Below, one piece after another: positions 1-11,131 of a stretch of 64,000 bases of DNA. The DNA comes from Myotis daubentonii (taxonomy: Eukaryota > Chordata > Mammalia > Chiroptera > Vespertilionidae), in assembly GCF_963259705.1 (NCBI RefSeq), contig NC_081842.1, positions 64,678,787 through 64,742,786 on the forward strand. Direction: 5' to 3'. Positions within the stretch are counted from its first letter, which is position 1; the number at the start of each line of letters is the position of its first letter. Under the pieces are notes generated by a model, which saw nothing but the letters and a program-made list of their open reading frames with translations, ran no database searches and was not told where the DNA came from. The position numbers and the translations under genes were made by a program.

Positions 1-1850
1 TCCTTCTACTGCAATATCTAAGGCTTCAGAGATTCAAATTACAGACACAAAACACCTGGGAACATCTGTTATCTACAAGAACAACAACTAAAAGGGACCC
101 CCTTTGACTGAGACTTACATTTCACATTATGTGATGACAGAATTTCATTTGGAGAGCTTTTTCTTGGGATCCCAAGAGTTACGCTTCTAAAATTTTTTGA
201 TGAAACTTATCGTTGTACACACACATCTTTGTGTCACTTTTATTATAGGTATAAAATGTCTAGACATTGACTAAAGGGCTGAGCATATTGGCATAGCTCT
301 GCCCATTAGCAGATAAGAACTCAGTATATAACTTTGGGATGATTTATTGTTAATGCCACTGTTAAGGATTAATTATGAATTATAATAATTACCTACACTT
401 TTTGGCAATAACAATGTCCTTAAGAATATAACTAGAATTCCATTTGCCATATAAATGCTTGAACTATTTTATCATGTTATTCTAGGAGGGGTTAAGCCAA
501 CACTGTTTTTAGCATGTAATAAATAATACACTTGTAGAACTTATAGTTTACAGGTAAGTTCACATGCATTACCTTACTTGGCCCAAATAATAATCCTGTA
601 ATATTGCCTAAAAATCAACTTTGCACATTATTTCCAATTACCAGATGAGGAAATTAAGACTCAAAGATATTAAAATAATTTGTCATTAATCTATTCATTT
701 ATTCACTCAAAATTTGCTAAACAGCTACAAAATGTCTGGTGGTGTGGGTTCAAAAGCAAATATTAGAGAATATGTGGTTCGCTTGTGAGCTAGTGGTAGG
801 GTGGGATCAAAGCCCCTGGCTCTCAATCTAGCACACTGTGTTACATTTTCTAATCCGTCACTCATTGGGGAAACTACCGCAAAATGCAGCACAACATGTT
901 TCCGTGGCATTTTCAAAAGCAAAATGCCAGGCTGGATGGATGTTTGATGTTTCACAAGATAGCATTTATGTGTTACAGTATATTTTTTTATTCTTATTGT
1001 TGAATTCTTGGATCATGCTTATTAAAGTCAAGCACTGCTCAAGAAACACCCTGTAGATTTCTGAACCCAGTTCATATAGACTCACCATACTGTTCCGTAC
1101 AATCTACTACATATGCAACAGGATAGGGCTTAAGCTTCTCTACCCAGACCAAAGAAAGGTTAGCGATTAGGAAGTTGATAGTGTTCTGCTTTGAACAACC
1201 CCACCATCAACATACACAAAGGAATATATTTGCCTTGTCCCAACTTTAAATGAACAAGGAAGGCCAATTTGTTGCTAATTTATACCATTGGGAATGGCAT
1301 TTTGAAGTAAATACAAGTAATAACAGCTCATTATTTAACGTTAGGGAAATAAGCCAGCTGACTCCTTTTTTCCCCTACTCTGGAGCTAATATTTTTCTTC
1401 TGTAGTCTGGTTAGTTAGGAGCCAAGGATGAAGGCATTAAAACAATCACAGCTAGAATTAGACAGTCTGCAAAACTACGATTATTTTTAAAGCAATGTGT
1501 ACTAACAGATAAGAACCAAAGCTAAACATAAAACTAGGTTGGTTTTGTGAAAACCCAAATCAGCTACAGGAGTTAAGTAAGGAGAGATGAAAAAATTACC
1601 TCTATGAAAGGCCCCTTTTCAAATTTTTCCCTTATGAGTGCTTTCCAATTTGCAACAATTAGGATTCCTTGATTTAAACAGCAGAAATTGGGTATATTGA
1701 TGTATTAAGGGAATAACATGGAATAGCTGATTGGAAGAATATGGAGTAGCTCACAGAATCCAAAGAAAAGCAGAAAAATCTTGCCTTGGAAAGCCCGGAA
1801 GTCATGCATCTCTATGAATGCAGGTTGCAGACACTAGTGAAAACTAATGG
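1..1850. other. LSAMP upstream intron, AT-rich, little recognisable
   Basis: No coding exon is visible. The sequence is AT-rich with short ORFs only. Around 590-700 a stretch resembling a degenerate MIR 3' half on the minus strand can be seen ('accagatgaggaaattaagactc'-like core, a diverged form of the conserved MIR segment). Assignment to an LSAMP intron is an inference from the exon at 8828. Confidence 0.5.
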
Positions 1851-1879
1851 TTCTTTTATTGCTGCTCTTTTATGATCCA

Positions 1880-2480
1880 TATTAGCTAACCATTGCTGCT
1901 GAAGAAACCACTCCAAAAGTAAGAGGCATAAACAATAGTTATTCTTTATTCCTCACAAACATGCAAGTCAGCAGAGCCAGGCCGGACTTCACTGCAGGTG
2001 ACTGTTGCTGGGGTTGTCAGATATGTTGAATGAAAAATAGGATGCCAGTTAAAAATGAATTTTAGATAACAAATATTTTAGTATAAGTATACCCCATGCA
2101 ATATTTGGAACTTGTACTAATGAAAAGCATTTGTTGTTGATCTGAAATTCATATTTAACTGGGTACTCTGTATTTTATCTGGCAATACTACTTGCCATCT
2201 TCCATCCTCCTTCTCCTGGAACCAACAGGCTCAGTTGGGCATGTTCTTCTCATGGTGATGGCAGAGGCACAAGATAAAGTGAGTTCAATTGTGCCAACTC
2301 TTTTCAAAACCCTTCTTGTATTCCCTATGCTGATATCCCTGTCCATAACATGGCACAGGGGTAGAAAACTGTGCACCACCCACTATAGGAAGGCATGGGC
2401 ATGGCAAAGGATGTGGATACAGGGAACAGTGGGAAATTGGGGCCATTAATACAGTCTATCACAGGTTGAATCAGTGTTAA
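1880..2480 (-). repeat. Old MaLR-like LTR remnant, split by a palindromic element
   Basis: The segments 1885-2020 and 2190-2480 look like two halves of one mammalian LTR-type repeat read on the minus strand. The left half carries a degenerate form of the 'ctgctgtaacaaaccacc...ttattctctcac' pattern. The right half carries the 'gctcttctcatggtgatggcagaggc' type pattern and an 'atggcaaaggatgtggatacaggg' tail. A short palindromic repeat lies between them, which suggests a later insertion. The family is named by eye only; MLT1/MST-type is the best guess. Confidence 0.4.
2022..2189. mobile_element. Palindromic MITE-like DNA element
   Basis: The two halves are diverged inverted copies. The left half reads ggatgccagttaaaaatgaa, then an 'agtataagtata' segment; the right half carries the complementary 'tgaaattcatatttaactgg' followed by 'tattttatctggcaa'. 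The centre is near 2095-2105 ('ccatgcaatatttgg'). This matches a widespread ancient mammalian palindromic repeat. It lies inside a split LTR-like repeat, as expected for an insertion. Confidence 0.5.
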
Positions 2481-2489
2481 GATCTCTTG

Positions 2490-4260
2490 AGCCATTCCTT
2501 ATAAAAAGCAAGGTCAAGGGAGGGAGAGGTTTAATGGTCCAGTTTATGGCATACTCCCAATCCTTGGCCTAGGGAAAACAGGTCGCTTGATTGACAGTCC
2601 CAACAAACCAATGACAGTAGGTGAGAGATGGTTTCCACAAAGGAAAAATAGGGTGTCTTACCAGAAGAAGGTGTGGATTTGGGCAGGTAAAAAATTCCAC
2701 TCATATCTCTAACTTTGCCTTCAATTCCACTTTTGGTCATGCATAAGAGATGCTAGTCTTATATAAGAGAAAAAGGAATGATTGAAACCTAGGGAACTAT
2801 CAAAAGAGGTACAGGCACCTCTGGGTCTGCAAATGCCAGGACAGATCCTGGAGATTTGGTATAGATAGAGGGTATGGATATTACAACAACAAAAAAGTGA
2901 GGAGGGACAATAAAATCATGGGTAGCAGAGCTAGATTATGTCATAATACTACTTAATGCTGGTTCATTTATGTGTCCAAGTACACCTTGATGTTAGCATT
3001 ATTTTTGAAACTGCCATTCTACTTGTACTGAATAGAAAAAGCATGCAATTCTTTAACACATAACTTATGTGTATTTCAATAGGTGTGTATTTCTCACAGT
3101 AGGTGTGTGTTTCAGTAGGTGAAAGAATATCACCTATTAGTTCAGAATTTGAACTATTAGGTGTGGCATTTTCATTTTACAATGTTTTTAACAATGGGAA
3201 AACCTGAGAATATTCTGGAATAATGAATTTTGCCAGTGTTCTGAAAGATGGATATCTAAATGGTGTATTTTACTCAACATTTTAGGAGGTGTTCATCTAA
3301 TAAACAGTTAAATTTGGAACTAGGAATACATACTAATAATGTGGTGTCCAATAGATTAGTGACATACTTTTAAATATTTTGATAAAATTAATTTGCATGG
3401 TTAGTAAGGTTTACCTTTGCATGTTTCCCAAAAATATTGCCCTGGTCAATTTGGTAGCACTATATAGGGTATTTCTGAAAAACAAAATGATGTATATATT
3501 TTATAATATTTCACATTTGGTATTGGGGAAATTGACTAAAAATAATTGGAGTGGAAAACTTGGCTGTAGCTCACACCATAAATAAATCCTAGATTGTTTA
3601 AAGAGTTCAGTATAAAAAAATGAAACAAACCATTAAAAGAAAAGAAGAAATAGATGTAAATATTTAACTGATCTTATGTTAGGAAAGAAACTAATATGCA
3701 CAGAAGCAATAGAAAAAATCATAAAAAAAGATTAACAAAGTAATAGAAAACTTCTGCAAAAGAAAAATCATTGTGAAGTTAAGAATTAGGAATACGTTGT
3801 GGAGATTGCAAATACCATGACAGCAGAAGGTTAATTCCTTATGACATAAGGAACTCTTATTAGTCCAAACAAATTAAGGAGATTACTGAAACTGAATAGG
3901 CTGTAAAAGATGAAGTAAATGGTCCATGGCAATACATTTAGGAAAAAGTGATCAGTCACACTAGTATCCTGTGAATAAAAAGTGTTAGGCAATATTCCAG
4001 AAATTAAAACAAAAACAACAACCAAAACCAAACAAACATAAAAAACAGAGTTCTGTGATAACCCAAGAATTAAGAATTGAACATACATAAATCAGTATTG
4101 CAGTGATTTTGATAAATGACTTATATTTGCTGGTATAAATAAGATTAGCATATTGAACACTATTTTCTAAGTGGTCATTCTTATTGAGCATTAAAATAAA
4201 GCAAAATATACTATTTGGAACCACTTTTGCAAGATTTTGACCTACAGTTAAGTTTGGGAA
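2490..4260. other. LSAMP intron, no gene recognised
   Basis: AT-rich sequence without a recognisable coding exon. A weak L1-like A-rich stretch may exist at about 3600-3760, but no frame is preserved. No firm repeat call is made. Confidence 0.4.
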
Positions 4261-4269
4261 ATCTATAAA

Positions 4270-4440
4270 CATGTTGTAGTCCTGGCTTTGGCATTTCTTA
4301 GCTATGTGATTTTTACTCATTTTACCCCCTGTGTATACATCTATAAAATGGCAGTAATAATAACAATACCTTTTACTTCCCAGAGTCTGTGTAAAGATTT
4401 TACTAGGTAATAGAATAAAACCTCTGAATTGTTACTTTAG
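4270..4440 (+). repeat. MIR SINE remnant
   Basis: The order of motifs fits a degenerate MIR: 'cctggctttggcatttcttagctatgtgat', then a CTATAAAATGGCAGTAATAA core, then 'gtgtaaagattttactaggtaat'. MIRs are ancient tRNA-derived SINEs found across mammals. Strand is taken from the order of these blocks. Confidence 0.6.
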
Positions 4441-4899
4441 TGTTATATTATCAGTGATGGTGTAAATGTAAACTCCATGAATTACTACAGGCAATTAGAA
4501 AGGAACTATGAAACCATTTAACTAAAAATGTTTATGCATGACTCCTCATAGGAAAAAAAAAAAAAAAAACCCTGAAAAATCTGTAATTGAGGAAACTGGA
4601 CACCAAGTTTGTCTTGCTTTGTATGTTCCTAAAATCCAAACATTTCTCTGCCCCATGGTTAATTGTTAGTGAAATACATTTATAGTGAAATACATAACTA
4701 AAAGGTAGCTAAAGAAATATTTATAAAAACTGTCAGTGTTTTATTGGTTCAAAATAAAAGCTTTCTGTTTTTCTGACAAAAATTCAGTGATATGACTTCC
4801 TTTAGCTCAGAAAAGAGTTTGGAGGAAAACTTTATTGTGTGTGTTGTTGTTTTTGTGTAGCGTTTTTGGTGTGTTTGTGTTGTTTTTTTTCCCCCAAAT

Positions 4900-6250
4900 A
4901 CTGTGAGTACCATGATCCAAGTACTCTGTAAGATTCAGTGGTCAAGGAAACAAAGGCCCTACTGTCTGCCTGTTTCAGTTTAGTGACAAGGACAGGTACA
5001 TAACCCAGCAATTAAGATTCAGTACTGTGGTGGAGAAAATAAAGGGCGCAGTGTTGAGAACCAGGAGGGTACTTCAATCAATGTGGAGTCAGAAGGGGAT
5101 GGAGGAGGTGGGAATGACAGGACAATCTTCCTGGAAAAGTGAGCAAATAAACTGACAAGCTGAAACCTGAAGGAGGAAAGGGGCTAACCACATGAAGAGT
5201 TGAAAGAAGGATATTCCATGTAGAAAAAAAAGAAAAAGAATGTTGCATGTCTGGAAGAAAATGATTATAGTATAGGAACCAAATTTGTTTGATCTGACTG
5301 GATGATGCAATTCAAAGTGATTAGGAAGTAAGGCTGGAGAGAGAAGCAGGGGCCAATAGTGAATGACCTATTAAGATATATTAAGAAATTTGGATTTTCT
5401 CTTCAGGGCAATAAGATTAATCAGGGGATACTATACTCACATTTGCAATTTAGGAAAAAAATTCTGATTGTTGTGTGGTACATGAATGACAATGAGCTTG
5501 AGGAGACGAAAGCTAGAGGCAAAGAAACTAGTTATAATGCTCTTGCAGAAATTCGGGGAAGAAATGTTGATGGCTGGAAAAAGCTAGTGGAAATAGGGAG
5601 AGAAAGTAATGGATGAATCTGAAAATTCATTAGTCACAGAACTGGGGATCCATTTTATATGGGACAGTAAAGGAGAGAGAGCTGTCAAGATAGAGAAGCT
5701 TCTCTTTTTGCTTGGGCAACTGTTTGCAGGATGACACCATTTAATGGGAGAGTAAACACAAGATAACAAGTGGGAAGGAAGATGATGAGTACTATGTTGA
5801 ACCTTGGGTATCTGTGAGGCATAAATGGAGATGCAGAAGAGCCAAAGAGAAAACTAGGTACAAAGTTCATGAGAAAAATCTGGGCTGTGAATACTGATTT
5901 AGGAATTATCAACAACATGGCTTATACTTCTGAAGCTAGAAAGTAGATGAGATGACTCACAGTGAATGATAGCAAGAAAAAGACAGCAAACAAACCCTCA
6001 GGAATATAGATATTTAAGGAATCGGACAAGATAAGCCCCAGAGTTAAACTGGCAGGACTGGCCAGAGGACTAAGTGGAAAAGCAGCTGATTTTGGTGACC
6101 TAGAAACTAAGAAAAGTAAAGAATGGAAGAGTTTGTGGTCAACAAAATAATCTACTTTAGAGAAAAATAATAATACATATTGTTCACTGGACCTATAAAC
6201 AATATGGTTTGAACAAATTGGTGAGCTTCCTGAAAGCACTTTCTTTGGAG
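4900..6250 (-). repeat. L2 LINE remnant (3' part)
   Basis: Long purine-rich sequence carrying degraded blocks of the L2 3' end on the opposite strand, including gaaacctgaaggagg-, 'aagaaatttggattttctcttcagggcaataa'- and 'ggactggccagaggactaag'-like segments in the expected order. No ORF is preserved. The window's small ORFs here are by-products of the purine bias. Confidence 0.5.
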
Positions 6251-6499
6251 GTCAGTGAGGGAATCCAGATTGCACTGAAGGTTGGAGATAAACAGGAGAT
6301 GAAGATGTTGTATAGAACAATTCCTTCAAGAAACTTGGAGAAAGAGAGAGGTTGAAAGTTGGTAGGAGGGCAACATGGGATTTGCAGAGGGACTTTTTAT
6401 AGAGAAAAAGAACTACATGGATTATAAATATTATGGGAAGAAGCTGGTACAAAGTGCAGTAAAGTAGGAAGATAAATAATGGAGTGAAACCCATTGATA

Positions 6500-8020
6500 G
6501 TGACCCCGAGGAAGAGGTGATACAATGTCAACATGATTATATTTCTTAACTATTCAACATAATCACTTTTTGTACCTTCAGTATCTGAGATCCGGGACCT
6601 GAGTATATTGTCCTTAGTAACTAAAAGAAATAATATAGTTTGGTGGCCAAAACATAGCCCTGCAGTCAGCTGTTCTAGATTTTATTCCTGATTTTGTTAC
6701 TACTTGTCTATGTACCATTGAGCATATCTCGACTTGCATACCATGTAAAATTAAAGCTATTGGTATATTCCTCTCATAAAAGAGAGGTAATGTAAGTACA
6801 TTGCATCATAGGCATTAACTCTGTGAGAGCTTGATCATTGAAGATTTTTTCTGTTCTATAAATTTGAGTGTTTTTATATTAGGGATATATAGCCCCCCCC
6901 CCCAACTTCACTTTTTTAAATATCAGAACACAGTTTTATTTCCTCTATGCTGTGTGCCTTGTAATTCAAAATTAGCTACAACCTGACTGATATGAGCACT
7001 TGTAATTACTGTATAGATTCCTATTATTGAGAAAGGCACCTAGAATGATTAAGTTCTGTTCTATCATAGCTTTATATTTTATTGGTGCTTTTTTGTTTGT
7101 TTGTTTGTTTGCTTTTAGAGAGGTTCTGAAACCTGGCTTACTCAGTTCGGAATTAGAAACTTCCAATATTAAATGGCAGAACAGTTGGACACTCAGGAGC
7201 TATGAGTTCTAAGCCCAACCATAGTTCTTGATGGGATCACCCTCAACAAGCCATTATTCCTCTCTTGTGTCCTGTTCTGTTCTTTTCTATAAAAAGCGTA
7301 TAACCTTTCAGGTTCTCATTATAAAAGTGTGGGAGAATATATTGCAAGTCAACATATTGGGGTTAGGGGATGTTTTCTTAAAGGGGAACTGGAAAATTAT
7401 AAATATAAATTACTAAATAATGAGAATCAACTACATTCTATTTCTGTCATTGGGTTTGGTTTGGAAACCCTGGTTTCTACCCAGAAGCCATATAGCATGT
7501 CACTGTGTGAGGAATGTTACGATGAGAGCTCTCTACTCAGTTCCTCCTTGTGACACTCTGATCTGGTCAGTTGCCCAAGTCCCATCAGTGTCTGTGGGGA
7601 TTATATGTTTATCAGGCAGCTGCCTCTACAAGCAGAAAGTGTTCCTGTTTTATTTGTCACCACACAGAGTTCCTAATAGACAGGAAAATAAAGAAAAAGT
7701 AAGATTCTTGAACTCCTCCCTGCTGTTCTCAACACATACTTTCTCAGGGACAGCATAAGCCACTAAGAGTAAAAAAAGGAAAATCACAGTCAAACCATAA
7801 ACTCTGCTATTTGTAGTCAGTGTATAACCTCTGTGAAGAAATTTGGGAGTAATTCACTTTCCACTCCAGTCTACCAATGTGCGATCTAATGTGGCTGCCC
7901 TGAACACTAATGAAGGAGTCAGACGGCAGTACCACTAGCCCTTGGGGACTCATTTCTCACATCACCAAAAAGTAATTGTCGTCATTTGCAGCCATCTGGT
8001 AGCCTGGATTGTGAAGATGA
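6500..8020. other. LSAMP intron with weak MIR-like patches
   Basis: No exon recognised. Two regions (about 6640-6800 and 7170-7300) have the loose layout of MIR remnants, but too diverged for a firm call. There is a C-run at 6892-6902 and a (TTTG)n run at about 7090-7112. Confidence 0.35.
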
Positions 8021-8029
8021 AGTTTCATT

Positions 8030-8230
8030 CAAGTAGTGCTTAAAAGTGTGGGCCCTGGAGTCTGCCTAGAGTCAAATCAGTTTTCTGCTTCTCACCTAGC
8101 CCCCTCTATGCCTCACTTTCTCACCTATAAGTAAAATTCTATGAATAGTAAGTAATGCAAGTTAGCTGTTATTAAATTGTTAGTAGTAGTGGTGATGATA
8201 GTTATTAGGAGTAATAGTATATTTTGGTGA
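8030..8230 (+). repeat. MIR SINE remnant
   Basis: Contains 'aaagtgtgggccctggagtctgcc', 'cctcactttctcacctataagtaaaat' and 'taagtaatgcaagttagctgttatta', which are in the right order for a plus-strand MIR. It ends about 600 bases before the LSAMP exon. Confidence 0.55.
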
Positions 8231-8785
8231 TATCTACCTATCTGTGACATAGGCCTTATTAATTCAATTTTAATTATCTGGCAGGCACATACCAAGATGC
8301 TATTTAGAGACTTTCTATTGTAGTGATTAACTAGTTGTTTCCTTATGGGGCTAGATTATAAGTATCCAGGTTTTACTATATCTTAATAACACAACTATGA
8401 AATCTTATACTAAATAATACCTTTTTCCCTGACATTTCGAGATTAGATTATATTCCTTTTTATAGATAAGAAAATATAAGTAACAGTAATAAGAAAATTT
8501 ATTCTTAATATGTATAAATGTCCACAATCTCTAATAGCCAAAAAAGTAATTCTAATCAGAAAAAAGCTGAGTCATTTTCATTGTACTTCCTAAAGCACTT
8601 GGCCATAGTGGAAAGAATCTCAACTTATAGTAAGACTCATGCTTCTTATTTGCTCATGAAGTCTCTAGTAGGTCCTAAAACACTCTGGCTTCCTAACACC
8701 CAAATTTCGAGGCCTAAAGTTTTAAGAGTACTTAGCTCATATTTGCCACTTCCAGTTGCATGGACCAATGCTGAAAATCTGCTTT

Positions 8786-8827
8786 TACTGACGTAGTTAC
8801 ACATTCTATTTGCTTTTGTCTTTACAG
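8786..8827 (+). promoter_or_regulatory. LSAMP: Branchpoint and 3' splice site of LSAMP exon
   Basis: A branchpoint-like TACTGAC lies at 8786-8792, about 35 bases before the exon. It is followed by a T/C-rich stretch and a terminal TTTACAG at 8821-8827. This is a standard U2-type acceptor and fixes the exon start at 8828. The branchpoint is by motif only. Confidence 0.75.
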
Positions 8828-8953
8828 TTCCACCAAAGATCTCCAACATCTCCTCGGATGTCACTGTGAATGAGGGCAGCAATGTGACCCTGGTCTGCAT
8901 GGCCAATGGCCGTCCTGAACCTGTTATCACCTGGAGACACCTTACACCAACTG
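8828..8953 (+). CDS. LSAMP: LSAMP internal exon (Ig-like domain 2, first half)
   Basis: LSAMP is a GPI-anchored IgLON cell-adhesion protein on neurons; it acts by homophilic and heterophilic IgLON contacts that guide limbic axons. The 126-base exon encodes the end of the Ig1-Ig2 linker and the first strands of Ig domain 2. It starts with Val-Pro-Pro-Lys-Ile, has two N-glycosylation sequons (Asn-Ile-Ser and Asn-Val-Thr), the first domain cysteine in [11 protein letters not shown], and the core tryptophan in ITWRHLTPT. The wording matches LSAMP better than the paralogues NTM or OPCML, as far as I know those proteins. The exon begins after base 1 of a codon and ends after base 1 (1-1 phase), typical of Ig-domain exons. 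Borders are ttacag at 8822-8827 and gtaagc at 8954-8959. The reading frame is intact with no stops; the frame runs on into the intron but soon ends, so the exon border is at 8953. The partner exon with the second domain cysteine is not in the window. Confidence 0.95.
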
Positions 8954-8959
8954 GTAAGC
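8954..8959 (+). promoter_or_regulatory. LSAMP: 5' splice site of LSAMP exon
   Basis: ACTG|GTAAGC is a near-consensus U1 donor. It closes the exon after the first base of a codon (Gly expected at the junction). Confidence 0.85.
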
Positions 8960-9640
8960 AACCCTCCGGTCTCCAAAATGCCACACACTATTTAAGAGAG
9001 CCCCACACTTCTGAGATTCCAGTGGATCTGAAAGGCAAGCATGTGTCTTGTTATTATGACACGAATAGAATTGTGACATAGAAGTTATTTAGGGTCCTCC
9101 CTGGTATGGGTCCATCTCTATAAAGTCTTCAACCATGGTACAAATGGATATATTTTATTTTATTTTCAATAGAACACTCCCCCAAGGCAACAAATATAGA
9201 AGCATTAAATGTCTTAAATTACTTCATATTATGTTTAAAATGTATCCCAGTTTGGTGTTTGAGTGTCTTGGGGCAAATGTGTTGTATGGATTACATTTAC
9301 ATACTTCTTTCTATAAAGGTAGGGATCAATTAGTCTTATGAAATGTCATTTCTTTTAGTAGATAGCTCCCAACTATTAACTGACTTATATCTGATAGTCT
9401 CTTAAAGTTTCTTTATAAAAATTATCTAGAGATTAATTTAAAACAATTTTTATTTTGGAATGAACACCATAAAAAAGTTGTTGTGCAAAGCTAGACATAC
9501 AAGGAAAGCTATCCTGAGATATTTTAAAAGGCCAGGATAGTGTTTGGTTATAGCGTCTTAAAAAACAAACAAATAAACAACAAAAAAACATTCTGTATTT
9601 TGTAGTGTGAGAATATTGGCCTCCATTTTATGTTAGCTCT
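8960..9640. other. LSAMP downstream intron, unique-looking
   Basis: No repeat or exon recognised. AT-rich. Confidence 0.4.
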
Positions 9641-9898
9641 CAAATTAATGTATCAAGTGAAGTTTGAACCAATCTATGGAACAGTCTTTTATTTAAGCAG
9701 CTATTCTTACTAGAGGCTTCTACTTTCTTGAGAAAAATGTTACTCAGTACCCATCCTCATTGTTAATGGATTCAACTTGTCATTTATTTATAATATATAA
9801 GAACAATAAATGAGGTACTTATTTGGTAGATCAAGCTCATTTCCTCTCAGATCCATTTTATATCCGCACATGGGAAAAATACATATGGAGGGTAATTT
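9641..9898 (+). repeat. Local duplication, upstream copy
   Basis: This 258-base segment recurs at 10848-11101 in the same orientation. Shared landmarks include caaattaatgtatcaagtga at the left end and 'catatggagggtaattt' at the right end. The copies differ by scattered substitutions and a small indel. It resembles no transposon known to me. It is probably the source copy, because it sits in otherwise ordinary intron sequence. Confidence 0.85.
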
Positions 9899-10775
9899 TA
9901 AGTGTGAACCTCTGGGTATCATACACCTTTCCCCTGGATTAAATTAAACCACCAGAGCACATTCTACTTGGATAGAATTATATCATCCCCCAACCTTACA
10001 CCACCTACCTCTGTCCCAAGTAGAACTGCTTTTACTGAATGAAAATTTGCTATAAAAGCTATTGGCCCCATTTAAAGGTGTCATAAAAGATCTCCTCTAA
10101 AATTGTGGCTTTTGTTGAAAGTTTTTGAGAGATTGTTAATTTTATTACATAGTTTCCATTTCAAGGACCCTTTAAGGAAATTGCTATTTATTTTCATTAT
10201 TTCTAGTGTTGTTTTTCTAAGCAATACCTTGTTCTTCTATAAATAAACCCAGTGAATTTTTATAAATGATCATGAATCCTTCATTGTATTAACTATTACC
10301 AAAGGTAGAGACAAATTTATGGCCCATTTATAAAAGAATATAGGAAATTCTATGTAAAGTACAAGTTAACAATATGAATTTTAAGCAAACTATATGAGAT
10401 TTTATGGCATCAAATCCTTGCTTTCTTCTTGTTTTCTTACCATTATTTTAATATTGTCTCACCTATAACAAATTTAAATGTATATATACTATATTCTTTA
10501 TAATCTCTTAATTTCTGTGAAAAAAAGTTGTAAAGAAAAGAAGGAAGATAGATTATATTCAATTGATAATCAAGGAATGAACTACATTAATAAAACTATT
10601 TTATTTCTTTAGGTGCACTATTGCCTAGTAAAGGTTTTTTCTCAGGAAAAAAATGCTATTGGTGACCTGAATCTAAAGATATATTCTTTTTTTATCCCTT
10701 GTTTTCAGAAAAATAGTTAGCTAGAGCCAGAGTTTTAAGCTTGGTCTAGAAGTTTAGATTTTCATGGCTAACTCT
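9899..10775. other. LSAMP intron, unique-looking
   Basis: AT-rich intron between the two copies of the local duplication. No repeat or exon recognised. Confidence 0.4.
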
Positions 10776-10782
10776 GGTAAAC

Positions 10783-10785
<3 letters not shown>
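10776..10785. repeat. Left target-site copy of a disrupted SINE
   Basis: GGTAAACTTT here is identical to 12861-12870, just beyond the head of the minus-strand SINE at 12655-12860. It fits a target-site duplication whose two copies were pushed about 2.1 kb apart by later events in the SINE tail. Confidence 0.6.

Positions 10786-10847
<62 letters not shown>
10786..10847. repeat. (TA)n microsatellite
   Basis: About 60 bases of pure AT dinucleotide repeat, directly followed by the second copy of the local duplication. It may derive from the AT-rich tail of the SINE at 12655-12860. Confidence 0.95.
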
Positions 10848-10849
<2 letters not shown>

Positions 10850-11101
10850 AATTAATGTATCAAGTGAAGTGTGAACCAATCTATGGAACAGTCTTTTATT
10901 TAAGCAGCTATTCTTACTAGAGGCTTCTACTTTCTGGAGAAAAATATTAGTACCTATCCTCATTGTTAATGGATGCAACTTGTCATTTATTTATAATATA
11001 TAAGAACAATAAATGAGGTACTTATTTGGTAGATCAAGCTCATTTCCTCTCAGACCCATTTTGTATCCTCACATGGGAAAAATACATATGGAGGGTAATT
11101 T
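10848..11101 (+). repeat. Local duplication, downstream copy
   Basis: Copy of 9641-9898, in direct orientation, about 1.2 kb downstream. The left junction is the end of the TA microsatellite; the right junction runs into a palindrome and then a Helitron end. Confidence 0.85.
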
Positions 11102-11122
11102 GAAATATGTATATTTCAAATT
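11097..11122. repeat. Perfect palindrome, 12-bp arms
   Basis: AATTTGAAATAT, GT, ATATTTCAAATT. The left arm overlaps the end of the local duplication copy, so the palindrome was formed at the duplication/Helitron junction. Confidence 0.9.
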
Positions 11123-11131
11123 ATATATATA

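Noticed and set aside
8866..9081. 72-residue open frame reading as a gene
   Set aside because: It is the LSAMP exon plus intron read-through. The donor GTAAGC at 8954 ends the coding part.
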